DNA of 64,000 nucleotides from Prescottella equi (GCF_002094305.1 NZ_LWTX01000012.1:62001-126000); one strand, 5' to 3'. Numbered from the stretch's first letter, positions 41,684-49,298 are shown. Numbers and translations: made by a program. The notes: generated by a model not told the origin, from the sequence alone.

Positions 41684-41698
41684 TGGCACTGAGTGCCC
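41684..41698. promoter_or_regulatory. Palindromic operator, copy 2, upstream of fadE25
   Basis: TGGCACTGAGTGCCC matches copy 1 except for the central base and the last base. It lies 44 bases before the fadE25 start. The two copies are 99 bp apart, which would allow looping or cooperative binding. Confidence 0.6.
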
Positions 41699-41742
41699 GA
41701 ACACTCGGCGCCGCGGCCGCACGCACGACGAGGAGCGTCCCT

Positions 41743-42900
41743 ATGTCCGGCAATCCCGATTTCCCCCTCTTCCAGCTGAACGAGGAGCACGAGGAACTGC
41801 GTGCCGCGATCCGCGCGCTGTCCGAGAAGGAGATCGCGCCGTACGCGAAGGAGGTGGACGAGAAGTCCCGCTTCCCGAAGGAGGCGCTGGACGCGCTCGT
41901 CAACTCGGGATTCAACGCCGTCCACGTCCCCGAGGCCTACGACGGCCAGGGCGCCGACTCGGTAGCCGCGTGCATCGTGATCGAAGAGGTCGCCCGCGTC
42001 TGTGGTTCGTCCTCGCTGATCCCGGCCGTCAACAAGCTGGGCACGATGGGTCTGATCCTCAAGGGCTCGGAGGAGCTCAAGAAGCAGGTGCTGCCCGAGA
42101 TCGCGGCGGGTGCGATGGCGTCGTATGCCCTGTCCGAGCGCGAGGCCGGATCCGACGCGGCCAGCATGCGCACCCGCGCGAAGGCGGACGGCGACGAGTG
42201 GATCCTCAACGGTTCCAAGTGCTGGATCACCAACGGCGGTCAGTCCACGTGGTACACGGTGATGGCCGTGACCGACCCCGACAAGGGTGCCAACGGCATC
42301 TCCGCGTTCATGGTGCACAAGGACGACGAGGGCTTCGTCGTGGGACCGCTCGAGCACAAGCTCGGCATCAAGGGCTCCCCCACCGCCGAGTTGTACTTCG
42401 AGAACTGCCGCATTCCGGGCGACCGCATCATCGGTGAGCCCGGCACCGGCTTCAAGACGGCCCTCGAGACGCTCGACCACACCCGTCCGACGATCGGTGC
42501 TCAGGCGCTCGGTCTCGCGCAGGGCGCGTTCGATGCCGCCGTCGCATACACCAAGGACCGCAAGCAGTTCGGCAAGTCCATCGCGGACTTCCAGAACACC
42601 CAGTTCATGCTCGCCGACATGGCGATGAAGATCGAGTCGGCCCGCCTGATGGTGTACACCGCGGCCGCTCGCGCCGAGCGTGGCGAGAAGAACCTCGGTT
42701 TCATCTCCGCCGCTGCGAAGTGCCTGGCGTCGGACGTCGCGATGGAGGTCACCACCAACGCGGTCCAGCTGTTCGGTGGCGCCGGCTACACCACCGACTT
42801 CCCGGTGGAGCGAATGATGCGAGATGCGAAGATCACCCAGATCTACGAGGGCACCAACCAGATTCAGCGACTGGTCATGTCACGCGCACTGCTCAAGTGA
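41743..42900 (+). CDS. fadE25: Acyl-CoA dehydrogenase FadE25
   Basis: This 385-residue single-domain acyl-CoA dehydrogenase is of the short-chain type. It has YALSEREAGSDAASMRTRA for substrate and FAD contact, WITNGG, and the C-terminal signature IYEGTNQIQRLVMSRALLK with its catalytic glutamate. Motif order, length and the C-terminal end are very like mycobacterial FadE25. It catalyses the first step of beta-oxidation or of branched-chain acyl-CoA breakdown. GGAG lies 8 bases before the ATG. The promoter region carries two copies of a TetR-type palindrome. The next metabolic gene on the strand is fadB2, separated by a 44-residue peptide gene and terminator-like hairpins. Confidence 0.93.
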   Translation: MSGNPDFPLFQLNEEHEELRAAIRALSEKEIAPYAKEVDEKSRFPKEALDALVNSGFNAVHVPEAYDGQGADSVAACIVIEEVARVCGSSSLIPAVNKLGTMGLILKGSEELKKQVLPEIAAGAMASYALSEREAGSDAASMRTRAKADGDEWILNGSKCWITNGGQSTWYTVMAVTDPDKGANGISAFMVHKDDEGFVVGPLEHKLGIKGSPTAELYFENCRIPGDRIIGEPGTGFKTALETLDHTRPTIGAQALGLAQGAFDAAVAYTKDRKQFGKSIADFQNTQFMLADMAMKIESARLMVYTAAARAERGEKNLGFISAAAKCLASDVAMEVTTNAVQLFGGAGYTTDFPVERMMRDAKITQIYEGTNQIQRLVMSRALLK

Positions 42901-42920
42901 CGCACAGTTCTGCTGCGACG

Positions 42921-42974
42921 GTTCCCCGCTGGAACGCTCCGGCGTTCAATGGGGGACGGCACCCACGGGTGCCG
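42921..42974 (+). terminator. Hairpin cluster after fadE25
   Basis: Three inverted repeats follow the fadE25 stop: GTTCC/GGAAC, then GAACGC/GCGTTC, then CGGCACCC/GGGTGCCG at 42957-42974 with a 2-base centre. The first two overlap and could be alternative folds. No T tract follows. Confidence 0.45.
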
Positions 42975-43066
42975 CGGTAGGTGACAGCACGGTTCGAACC
43001 GGGAGCTGCTCGAAAGCAGGCCGTTCGGGGGCCGGCACCGTGACCGACGCAGGGAGTTGAGTGGAC

Positions 43067-43201
43067 ATGGGATCGATCAGCATTCTCGGTGAACTGGTGG
43101 ACGTCCTGGGCGAATTGATGGCCATCATGGGTGGCCAGGGACCAGGCGGCATCGGTGGCGGTGGCGGTGGCGGCCTGGGCGCAGGCAGCCTCGGCAGCTG
43201 A
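43067..43201 (+). CDS. 44-residue amphipathic, glycine-rich peptide
   Basis: The frame encodes an N-terminal helix, MGSISILGELVDVLGEL continuing MAIMGG, then a glycine-rich tail GGIGGGGGGG ending LGSLGS-like. The N-terminal half alternates hydrophobic and acidic residues as in an amphipathic helix. No signal peptide or cysteine is present. GGAG lies about 12 bases before the ATG, and a 15-bp stem-loop follows the stop, which supports a real transcription unit. A second 44-residue peptide gene lies on the other side of fadB2. I do not recognise a family. Very small helical porin subunits of corynebacteria (PorA/PorH type) have similar size and character, but no homology is claimed. Confidence 0.55.
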   Translation: MGSISILGELVDVLGELMAIMGGQGPGGIGGGGGGGLGAGSLGS

Positions 43202-43223
43202 CCGCTCGGCGGCATCCGCGATC

Positions 43224-43265
43224 TCCGTCACCCCGGCGTCGAGCTTTCGGCGCCGGGGTGACGGA
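43224..43265 (+). terminator. Strong stem-loop after the 44-residue peptide gene
   Basis: TCCGTCACCCCGGCG and CGCCGGGGTGACGGA form a perfect 15-bp stem with a 12-base loop. It starts 22 bases after the peptide stop codon. No T tract follows, as usual in this GC-rich group. Confidence 0.7.
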
Positions 43266-43277
43266 CGTCCGGCGCCG

Positions 43278-43311
43278 GATAGCAGAATGACCCTGATAGC
43301 AGAATGACCCT
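43278..43311 (+). repeat. 17-bp tandem duplication upstream of fadB2
   Basis: The unit GATAGCAGAATGACCCT occurs twice head to tail, followed by a partial third copy (GACAGC). It lies 53-86 bases before the fadB2 start, so it may be part of the promoter or operator region. Confidence 0.8.
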
Positions 43312-43363
43312 GACAGCGCCTCGCCCGTCGGCGAGGTCACGAGACGACTGTGGAGATTCGACT

Positions 43364-44212
43364 GTGGAGCTAGTTGGTGTGATCGGTGGCGGCACTATGG
43401 GTGCCGGCATCGCCGAGGTGTGTGCCAAGGCCGGAAGCAACGTCCTGGTCCTGGAGACCAAGCAGGAGTTCGCCGACGCCGCTCAGGCCCGCATCGCGAA
43501 CTCGATCGGCAAGGGCGTGGCCCGCGGCAAGATCTCCCAGGAGGAGGCGGACGCCGCCATCTCCCGGGTCCGCGTGACGCTCGACATCGAGGAGTTCGCC
43601 GACCGCGACCTGGTGATCGAGGCCGCGCCGGAGATCGAGGCGCTCAAGTTCGAGATCTTCGGCAAGCTCGACAAGATCGTCAAGCCGTCCGGCATCCTCG
43701 CGACCAACACGTCGTCGATCCCGGTCATCAAGATCGCCAACGCGACGCAGCGCCCGTCGCAGGTCGTCGGCGTCCACTTCTTCAACCCGGTGCCGGTCAT
43801 GCCGCTGGTGGAGATCGTCGTCAGCCTCGTCACGTCGGAGGAGACCGTCGCGGCCGTGACGGAGTTCGCTCGTGACACCCTGGGCAAGAAGGCCGTTCGT
43901 GCGGGTGACCGCGCCGGATTCATCGTCAACGCGCTGCTGATCCCGTACCTGTGCGACGCGGTTCGCATGCTCGAGTCGGGCTACGCGTCCGCCGAGGACA
44001 TCGACGAGGCCATGAAGGGCGGCTGCGGTTACCCGATGGGCCCGCTGACGCTGCTCGACACCGTCGGCCTGGACGTCGCACTCGCGGCAGCGGAGTCGCT
44101 GTACGCCGAGTTCGCGCAGCCGAACTACGCGCCCCCGGCCCTGCTCCGCCGCAAGGTCGACGCCGGACACCTGGGTCGCAAGACCGGCCAGGGCTTCTAC
44201 AGCTACAAGTAA
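43364..44212 (+). CDS. fadB2: 3-hydroxybutyryl-CoA dehydrogenase FadB2
   Basis: This 282-residue NAD-dependent dehydrogenase opens with VELVGVIGGGTMGAGIAEVCAKAG, the Rossmann motif. It continues with ATNTSSIPV, GVHFFNPVPVMPLVEIV (catalytic histidine) and AGFIVNALLIPYLCDA. It ends GRKTGQGFYSYK, typical of the family. GTG 43364 has GGAG 9 bases upstream and fits the family N-terminus, so it is preferred to an earlier start at 43304 that lies within the tandem-repeat region. It oxidises 3-hydroxyacyl-CoA, acting downstream of an acyl-CoA dehydrogenase such as the FadE25 encoded nearby. Confidence 0.93.
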   Translation: MELVGVIGGGTMGAGIAEVCAKAGSNVLVLETKQEFADAAQARIANSIGKGVARGKISQEEADAAISRVRVTLDIEEFADRDLVIEAAPEIEALKFEIFGKLDKIVKPSGILATNTSSIPVIKIANATQRPSQVVGVHFFNPVPVMPLVEIVVSLVTSEETVAAVTEFARDTLGKKAVRAGDRAGFIVNALLIPYLCDAVRMLESGYASAEDIDEAMKGGCGYPMGPLTLLDTVGLDVALAAAESLYAEFAQPNYAPPALLRRKVDAGHLGRKTGQGFYSYK

Positions 44213-44227
44213 CGCAACGGATCTCTC

Positions 44228-44343
44228 GGTGCCCCATCGCCTCCCGAGGCGGTGGGGCACCGTCGTCCATGCCCGGGTCCGGGCGGGGGCCCGGGCATGG
44301 ACGACGTTCGGCCCGCACCCCGGGCGGGGGTGCGGGCCGAACG
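44228..44343. terminator. Array of three strong hairpins between convergent genes
   Basis: Three adjoining inverted repeats fill the gap. Hairpin 1 is 44228-44261: 16 pairs including one G-T, 2-base loop. Hairpin 2 is 44261-44306: perfect 17-bp arms starting CGTCGTCCATG. Hairpin 3 is 44305-44343: perfect 17-bp arms starting CGTTCGGCCCG. They separate fadB2 from the convergent 44-residue peptide gene. The simplest reading is a bidirectional terminator. Confidence 0.8.
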
Positions 44344-44358
44344 CGGTCAGGCGACGTA

Positions 44359-44493
44359 TCAGGCGGGGAACAGAGCGTTCAGCGCGCCGATCAGGCCCAG
44401 GATCGCACCGATGCCACCGACGACGGTGCCGATGCCGCTGACGACGGGCTGAATCTGCTTGATCAGCGCGAGATCTGCGTCGGAAGAACCCAT
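44359..44493 (-). CDS. 44-residue hydrophobic GxxxG peptide
   Basis: The frame starts MGSSDADLALIKQIQPVV and continues with a glycine-zipper segment SGIGTVVGGIGAILGLIGAL, ending NALFPA. The last 30 residues could form one membrane-spanning or surface-active helix. GAGGAG lies 8 bases before the ATG, an excellent ribosome-binding site, so translation is likely. A longer upstream frame exists but would pass through this site. The triple hairpin follows its stop codon. Size equals that of the peptide on the other side of fadB2, though the sequences are not clearly homologous. Possible roles include a small pore-forming, envelope or toxin-like peptide; none is demonstrated. Confidence 0.62.
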   Translation of the reverse strand: MGSSDADLALIKQIQPVVSGIGTVVGGIGAILGLIGALNALFPA

Positions 44494-44715
44494 TTCGAAA
44501 CTCCTCAGTGTGAATGGTGTGTCCGCGCTTCGTAGCGCGTCCCGGGATGCTGCACGGTGCTCACGACGATAGCCGCGAGTTCCGGACAGAGATTCTGCGA
44601 GACAGTCGATTTCGCTCCGGCCTGCTCGAATCTCCGTGAGCAATATTCATGTGACCCGGCAACGATCCCGGAACAGTCGGGTGTCGAACAGGCGAACAGC
44701 AGCGGTCGAATCGGG

Positions 44716-45390
44716 TCAGCCGACCGGCAGAGAACGGAGGATCCGGACAATTCCGGAGAGGGGTGTCTGCCGGTCCGAGTAGTCGTAGTTACGGACACGC
44801 CCGTTTCCCAGGTTGAAATAGGTCCCCACCTGACCGAACTCCGGGAGCACCGGCGGCGTCGTGCACACGTCCGCGACGAGGCACGGGTAGTCGGCGAACA
44901 GAGCCGCGAGACGCTCACGATGGGGCGCGGAGATCCGGAACCGCGGATCGAGCAGCGAGTCGGTCTCGACCTGGAAGTACTCGACACCGGCGGCCACGAG
45001 GCGGTCCAGATGGAGTCGGCTGTCGAGCAGGCCCACATCGTCCTTCAGGACGAAGAAGCCGTTCGCGATCTTCGGAACCGGCAGACGTTCCAGGAAGTCC
45101 AACTGTTCGGCCGCCGCCGACTCCTTGGCCGCATCGACCGCCGTGAACTCGAAATAGGTGGGCCGGAGCGCTTCGACGGCATCGACGACGTCCTGCGGTG
45201 AGTGCGCCGCCGACGCGTCGACGTACAGCGAGGTGCGCGGCCCGACGACGTCTTGCAGCATGGTGAAGGTGCCCGCGTCGACCACTCGCCTGTCCGTCTC
45301 CGCAGGATCGCCCAGGCAGATCCCGACGAGGTCGACGCCGCGCAGTTTGCCCGCCTCGAGACGCGAGGTCACCTGGTTCACCTTGATCAC
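44716..45390 (-). CDS. Conserved-looking protein of unknown function, possible TIM-barrel fold
   Basis: This 224-residue soluble protein has alternating hydrophobic strands and helices: VDLVGICLG, SLYVDASAAHSPQDVVDAVEAL, YFEFTAVDAAKE, IANGFFVLKDDVG, VEYFQVETDSLLD. The pattern suggests an alpha/beta barrel, vaguely like phosphoribosylanthranilate isomerase, but I do not recognise the family. GTG 45390 has a perfect AGGAGG 6 bases upstream. It is the last gene of a run kshA, small CxxC protein, this gene; a strong palindrome lies before it, so it may have its own promoter. No function is assigned. Confidence 0.75.
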   Translation of the reverse strand: MIKVNQVTSRLEAGKLRGVDLVGICLGDPAETDRRVVDAGTFTMLQDVVGPRTSLYVDASAAHSPQDVVDAVEALRPTYFEFTAVDAAKESAAAEQLDFLERLPVPKIANGFFVLKDDVGLLDSRLHLDRLVAAGVEYFQVETDSLLDPRFRISAPHRERLAALFADYPCLVADVCTTPPVLPEFGQVGTYFNLGNGRVRNYDYSDRQTPLSGIVRILRSLPVG

Positions 45391-45428
45391 GGAAACCTCC
45401 TGCGCGAATCCCGAGCCCCGATGGTAAC

Positions 45429-45458
45429 CGAGGTCCCCCGCACGTGCGGGGGACCTCG
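45429..45458. terminator. Perfect 30-bp palindrome after the CxxC protein gene
   Basis: The 15-base arms begin CGAGGTCCCCC and meet at a central CACGTG. It lies 19 bases past the stop of the CxxC gene and 38 bases upstream of the next gene's start. It can form a stem with a 4-base loop and may terminate the kshA transcript or serve as an operator for the next gene. Confidence 0.5.
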
Positions 45459-45477
45459 TCCACCGGCGCCGGCGAGC

Positions 45478-45696
45478 TCAGTCGTCGAGTACGCCGATCC
45501 GTCCCTCGACGGCCGCCCGTGCGATCGATTCCTGCATCGCCGGGCAACTACGAGCGCGCGACACCGGGTCGGCGGCGTCGTCCAACACCTGGCACGTGGA
45601 CCGCGCCTCGGCAGTCCACTGCACGGACGTGTGCTGCCAGCTGTTCTTGACCACCAGCACCCGACAGCCGCAGCGGTCGCACTCGACCGGTTCCAC
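45478..45696 (-). CDS. Small CxxC (zinc-ribbon-like) protein following kshA
   Basis: This 72-residue protein opens with VEPVECDRCGCRVLVVKNSWQ. CDRC is the probable metal-binding knuckle, and further cysteines lie in STCQVL and RSCPAM. GTG 45696 is two bases after the kshA stop codon, so translation is probably coupled. Size and the lack of a typical four-cysteine 2Fe-2S pattern argue against a ferredoxin. It may assist or regulate the oxygenase, but this is inferred only from coupling. A strong palindrome follows. Confidence 0.7.
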   Translation of the reverse strand: MEPVECDRCGCRVLVVKNSWQHTSVQWTAEARSTCQVLDDAADPVSRARSCPAMQESIARAAVEGRIGVLDD

Positions 45697-45698
45697 CG

Positions 45699-46856
45699 CT
45701 ACACCTGTTCCGCGGCCGCGCGGCGGGCGAGATTGTCGGCCACTTCCCGCTTCCACGCCTCGACGGGCCTGGTGGTGTCGAGTTCGAACTCGAAGCGGTC
45801 CACCATGTCCGTGGTGACGTCCGCGACGTCCACGTAGAACTGCTCGTACCAGCGACGCAGCTGGTAGACCGGTCCGTCCTCATTGGTGAGCAGCGGGTTC
45901 TCGATGCGCGTCTTGTTCTTCCAGATCTCGATGTCCTGCTCGAAGCCGACCCCGATGTAGCCGATCATCGCGTCCACCAACTGATCCGCGATCTCGGCGG
46001 GAACCTGCTCCGTCTTCTTCACCGAGATGCCGTACATCAGCACGAACTTGTCCGGCGCGATCGGGTAGTGGCAGTTGATGAGCACGGACTCGACGTCGTA
46101 CTTGTCGTAGTGGTAGATCAGGTCGTCGATCATGAACGACGGGCCGTGGTAAGCGGCGACGGACGTGTTGCCGACCAGGCGCGGCACGTCCGGATCGGTC
46201 CACTCGGTGACGTCGTCGCGGCCGACGCCCTTCTGCTCCTGGATTGCGACGTGGCCCTCGAAGACGTTTTTGAAGTACGTGGGGAACGAGTAGTGCACGT
46301 AGAAGAAGTGCGCCATGTCCACGACGTTGTCGACGATCTCACGGCAGTTGGTGTCGATGACGAGCGACTTCCACTGCCAGTCCGTCCATTCGGCGTCGGT
46401 CGAGCGCATGGCGGGAATCGTCACCTCCGGCGGCGGCGGGTTGCCCTCCGGGTCGTTCCACACGAACAGCAGCTCGTCCTGCTCCATCGTCAGCCATGCA
46501 CGCGTCTTCGCGACCGGGGGAACGCGCCGGGCGTAGGGAATGTCGGTGCAGCGGCCCTTGCCGTTCCAACGCCAGTCGTGGAACGGACACGCGACCGAGT
46601 CGCCCTTGATCTCGCCCTGGCTCAGGTCGCCACCCATGTGCCGGCAGTAGGCGTCGAGGACCTGGACGTCGCCCTTGCTGTCGGCGAACACCACCAGCTT
46701 GGTGCCGAACGCCTCCACCGAGTGCGGCTTGCCGTCGCGGAAGCCGTCGACGAGCCCCAGGCAGTGCCAGCCGCGGGCGAAGCGCGCCGGCGGCGTGCCC
46801 TGGTCGATGATGCGGATCTCGTCGGTGTCGACGTCGTCGGCATGCGCGGAGGTCAT
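45699..46856 (-). CDS. kshA: 3-ketosteroid 9-alpha-hydroxylase oxygenase subunit KshA
   Basis: This 385-residue Rieske non-haem iron oxygenase has the Rieske cluster motif CRHMGGDLSQGEIKGDSVACPFHDW and the mononuclear iron site NVVDMAHFFYVHYSFP with a later aspartate in GFEQDIEIW. Sequence character throughout matches KshA, which with reductase KshB hydroxylates C9 of 3-ketosteroids and opens ring B in sterol breakdown. Rhodococci often carry several KshA copies with different substrate ranges. ATG 46856 has AGGA 7 bases upstream. No kshB, kstD or other steroid-ring gene is adjacent. A small CxxC protein gene is translationally coupled downstream. Confidence 0.9.
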   Translation of the reverse strand: MTSAHADDVDTDEIRIIDQGTPPARFARGWHCLGLVDGFRDGKPHSVEAFGTKLVVFADSKGDVQVLDAYCRHMGGDLSQGEIKGDSVACPFHDWRWNGKGRCTDIPYARRVPPVAKTRAWLTMEQDELLFVWNDPEGNPPPPEVTIPAMRSTDAEWTDWQWKSLVIDTNCREIVDNVVDMAHFFYVHYSFPTYFKNVFEGHVAIQEQKGVGRDDVTEWTDPDVPRLVGNTSVAAYHGPSFMIDDLIYHYDKYDVESVLINCHYPIAPDKFVLMYGISVKKTEQVPAEIADQLVDAMIGYIGVGFEQDIEIWKNKTRIENPLLTNEDGPVYQLRRWYEQFYVDVADVTTDMVDRFEFELDTTRPVEAWKREVADNLARRAAAEQV

Positions 46857-46988
46857 GGTCAGTCCTTTCGTCCCACGGTGCACGCAGGCGGGCTGTGCCG
46901 GTGCTCCGTTCGAACCTCCAATCTCCCGACGCCGCAGCCCCGGTTCCAGAGGCCCTCCCGTTGACTGGTCATTCGTTCGGTGACGCCC

Positions 46989-47786
46989 TCAGCTCGACAC
47001 CACGCCGACGAGGTCCGGTGCCACGACGTCGGACAGCCGGTCCCACGGCACCGTCACCACGATCAGCCCGATCGCGTGCGGACCGACCTGGTAGTCCGTG
47101 AAGTGGATTTCCATGCCGGCCGGCGTGGCCACCCAGTTCGCGAAGTTCTCCCGCTTCGGCTCGATCCCTTCGCGCAGGAAGTCGGGTCCGGCAGCCGTCG
47201 CGGGAAGTAGCTCCGCAGACTCCTCGGACAGCCGGTTCAGGCCGGCTCGGAGGTCCGGGAACAGCCGGTCGAGCGTGACGGGCTGCGCATCGTCGGCGAT
47301 CACCACCGTCGCGACGAGCGGGGTCGGATGGGCCCCGGGCGGGTCGGCGTTCCACGACGTCACCAGAAGCCCGCTGACGACCCGGGATCCGATGTGCACC
47401 ACCGCCGAACGGTCCGTGGATTCGAGCGTGAACCGGTCTCCCGGCCACCCGTCGATCTGGTCCTGCAGTGCCGCCCGCATCGACTCGTCGAACTCTGCCG
47501 CCACGGCGGGGTCGCCGCCTTCGATCTGCGGGACCACGACGTCGTACCGGACCCGTCCGGTGTCGCCGGTGACATGCACCGTGGTTGCGGTGTAGGCGTT
47601 TTCCGCCGGCGGGGGCGACGTCGCCGTCGAGGCAGGAGCGACCGCCGACGCCGTCGGCTGCGGTGCCGCGTCCGTTCGCGCGCTTCCGTCCGTCGCGGTC
47701 GAACACGCAGTGGCGGTCGTCAGTATCGCCGTGGCGAAAGCGAACCCGATCGTTCGAGGCAGGCGAGAAGTCGTCATTCGCCTCAT
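46989..47786 (-). CDS. Putative lipoprotein with DUF3298-like C-terminal domain
   Basis: This 265-residue exported protein has a signal sequence TIGFAFATAILTTATACS, with a lipobox-like TATAC before the modified cysteine. A Pro/Ala/Ser/Thr-rich spacer of about 35 residues follows. The C-terminal region (FLREGIEPKRENFANWVATP and FTDYQVGPHAIGLIVVTVPW) resembles the DUF3298/RsiV-type extracellular domain. AGGAG lies 4 bases before ATG 47786; an ATG three codons later is also possible. In Bacillus, related domains bind lysozyme in anti-sigma factors, but this protein has no visible cytoplasmic anti-sigma region. Function is unknown. Confidence 0.8.
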   Translation of the reverse strand: MRRMTTSRLPRTIGFAFATAILTTATACSTATDGSARTDAAPQPTASAVAPASTATSPPPAENAYTATTVHVTGDTGRVRYDVVVPQIEGGDPAVAAEFDESMRAALQDQIDGWPGDRFTLESTDRSAVVHIGSRVVSGLLVTSWNADPPGAHPTPLVATVVIADDAQPVTLDRLFPDLRAGLNRLSEESAELLPATAAGPDFLREGIEPKRENFANWVATPAGMEIHFTDYQVGPHAIGLIVVTVPWDRLSDVVAPDLVGVVSS

Positions 47787-47849
47787 TGTGCTCCTCGCGG
47801 GCCGGGCCGGCAGGACTGCGCCGACCCGGCCCGGCCGAGAGGCTCGGCG

Positions 47850-49190
47850 TCACGGCATCCGGGGTGCCGCTACCGACTCGCCCTCGTCGGTCTGCAGGGT
47901 GTACGCGGGTTCGGCATGACCGCGCGGCGACTGCGCCGGCTCGGAAGTGTCCTCGTACGCGTTCTCGGCGTGCACGACGATGTCGAGGCCACGTCGCTCG
48001 GTCTCGTCGTCGACGCGGATCCCCACCGTGCGATCGAGCACCTTCGCGAGGATCCAGGTCACGGTGAAGGTGTACGCGAACACCGCGGCGATCGCGAGGA
48101 CCTGGCGTCCGAGCAACTCGATGCTGCCGCCGTACAGCAGGCCGGTGGCACCGCTGGGGGCGGTCGGCGTGGCGAGGAAACCGATCAGCAGACCGCCGAC
48201 CACACCGCCGACGAAATGGAGAGCGGTCACGTCGAGGGCGTCGTCGAAACGCAGCCGGTACTTCAGCAGAACCGCGAAGTAACAAGCGATTCCGGCGAGG
48301 ACGCCGACAGCGAGGGCGCCGAGAGGCGAAACCGCACCGCAGGACGGCGTGATGGCGACCAGCGCAGCGATGGCGCCCGAGGAGGCGCCGAGTGTCGTCG
48401 GTGCGCCGTCCCGGAGGCGTTCGACGACGAGCCACGCGCAGGCTCCCGCGCAGGCGGCGACGAGCGTGTTGAACACGGCCACCGCCGCGTCGTTGTCGGC
48501 CGCGCCGAGTGCACTGCCGTCGAACCCGAGCCACCCGGTGAGCAACAGGCCCACACCGAGGAGCACGACCGGCAGGTTGTGCGCCTTCGGTTGCACCGGC
48601 CACGTCCGGCGGCGGCCCAGGACGATCGCCATCGCGAGGGCGGCGACGCCCGAGTTGACGTGGATGGCCGTGGATCCCGCGTAGTCGACGGCCTCGAGGG
48701 CGTTGGCGATCCACCCTCCCCGCACGCCACCGTCGGCAGAGTCGAACGCGAACACCCAGTGCGCGACCGGGAAGTACACGAGAGTGACCCACAACGCCGA
48801 GAAGATCATCCATGCACCGAACTTCATGCGGTCGGCCACCGCGCCGGCGACGATTCCGATCGTCAGTCCCGCGAAGCACAGGTGGATCGCCGCCAACCCG
48901 AGCGGCGGCAGGGCGCCGTCTTCGGGCGCTTCGAGCAGTTGGCCCAGGCCCGCGAACTCCAACGGATCGCCGACGAGTCCGGCGCCACCCACCGAGTCCC
49001 CGAAGACCATCGAATACCCGAAGGCCACCCACAGGAATGCGGTCAAGCAGAAGGAGACGAAGACCATCAGCATCATGTTCATCGTCGTTCTACGGCTGAC
49101 CATGCCGCCGTAGAAGAGAACGAGACCGGGAAGCATCAGGGCGACGGCCAGGACGGCCGTCAGAAGCCACGCAGTATTGCCGCTGTCCAT
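47850..49190 (-). CDS. amt: Amt family ammonium transporter
   Basis: This 446-residue membrane protein has about 11 hydrophobic segments. Typical elements are LFYGGMVSRRTTMNMM near the N-terminus, GAVADRMKFGAWMIFSALW, PVAHWVFAF, DYAGSTAIHVNSGVAALA (conserved Asp and first pore histidine) and DVTALHFVGGVVGGLL (second pore histidine). The C-terminal cytoplasmic tail is long and polar. Amt proteins import ammonium. The usual partner glnK is not adjacent. Instead two operators shared with the downstream-facing glutamine-synthetase locus lie in its upstream region, suggesting control by the TetR protein encoded next to it. Confidence 0.93.
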   Translation of the reverse strand: MDSGNTAWLLTAVLAVALMLPGLVLFYGGMVSRRTTMNMMLMVFVSFCLTAFLWVAFGYSMVFGDSVGGAGLVGDPLEFAGLGQLLEAPEDGALPPLGLAAIHLCFAGLTIGIVAGAVADRMKFGAWMIFSALWVTLVYFPVAHWVFAFDSADGGVRGGWIANALEAVDYAGSTAIHVNSGVAALAMAIVLGRRRTWPVQPKAHNLPVVLLGVGLLLTGWLGFDGSALGAADNDAAVAVFNTLVAACAGACAWLVVERLRDGAPTTLGASSGAIAALVAITPSCGAVSPLGALAVGVLAGIACYFAVLLKYRLRFDDALDVTALHFVGGVVGGLLIGFLATPTAPSGATGLLYGGSIELLGRQVLAIAAVFAYTFTVTWILAKVLDRTVGIRVDDETERRGLDIVVHAENAYEDTSEPAQSPRGHAEPAYTLQTDEGESVAAPRMP

Positions 49191-49244
49191 GCGGTACTCC
49201 CACTCGGGTGAGGGCCGCCCGGGCGACGTGCGCCGGCGGCAGGT

Positions 49245-49298
49245 TTTCGATGTGTCATCGAAACCTTCGGACGGCCACTTTTCGATGCTGTATTGAAA
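49245..49298. promoter_or_regulatory. Two TTTCGATG-type operators upstream of amt
   Basis: Copy 1 at 49245-49263 has arms TTTCGATG and CATCGAAA around TGT. Copy 2 at 49280-49298 has TTTCGATG and TATTGAAA around CTG. Both match the site at 50066 in front of the glutamine synthetase gene. They lie 55-108 bases before the amt start. Confidence 0.7.

Noticed and set aside
45699-46988. A KstR-type operator upstream of kshA
   Set aside because: No match to the known KstR palindrome was visible between 46857 and 46988. Only a short TGACTGGTCA palindrome at 46962 is present, which could be chance.
46969-49032. A long minus-strand frame spanning the lipoprotein and amt genes
   Set aside because: It overlaps two well-supported genes in another frame and encodes arginine-rich sequence without domains.
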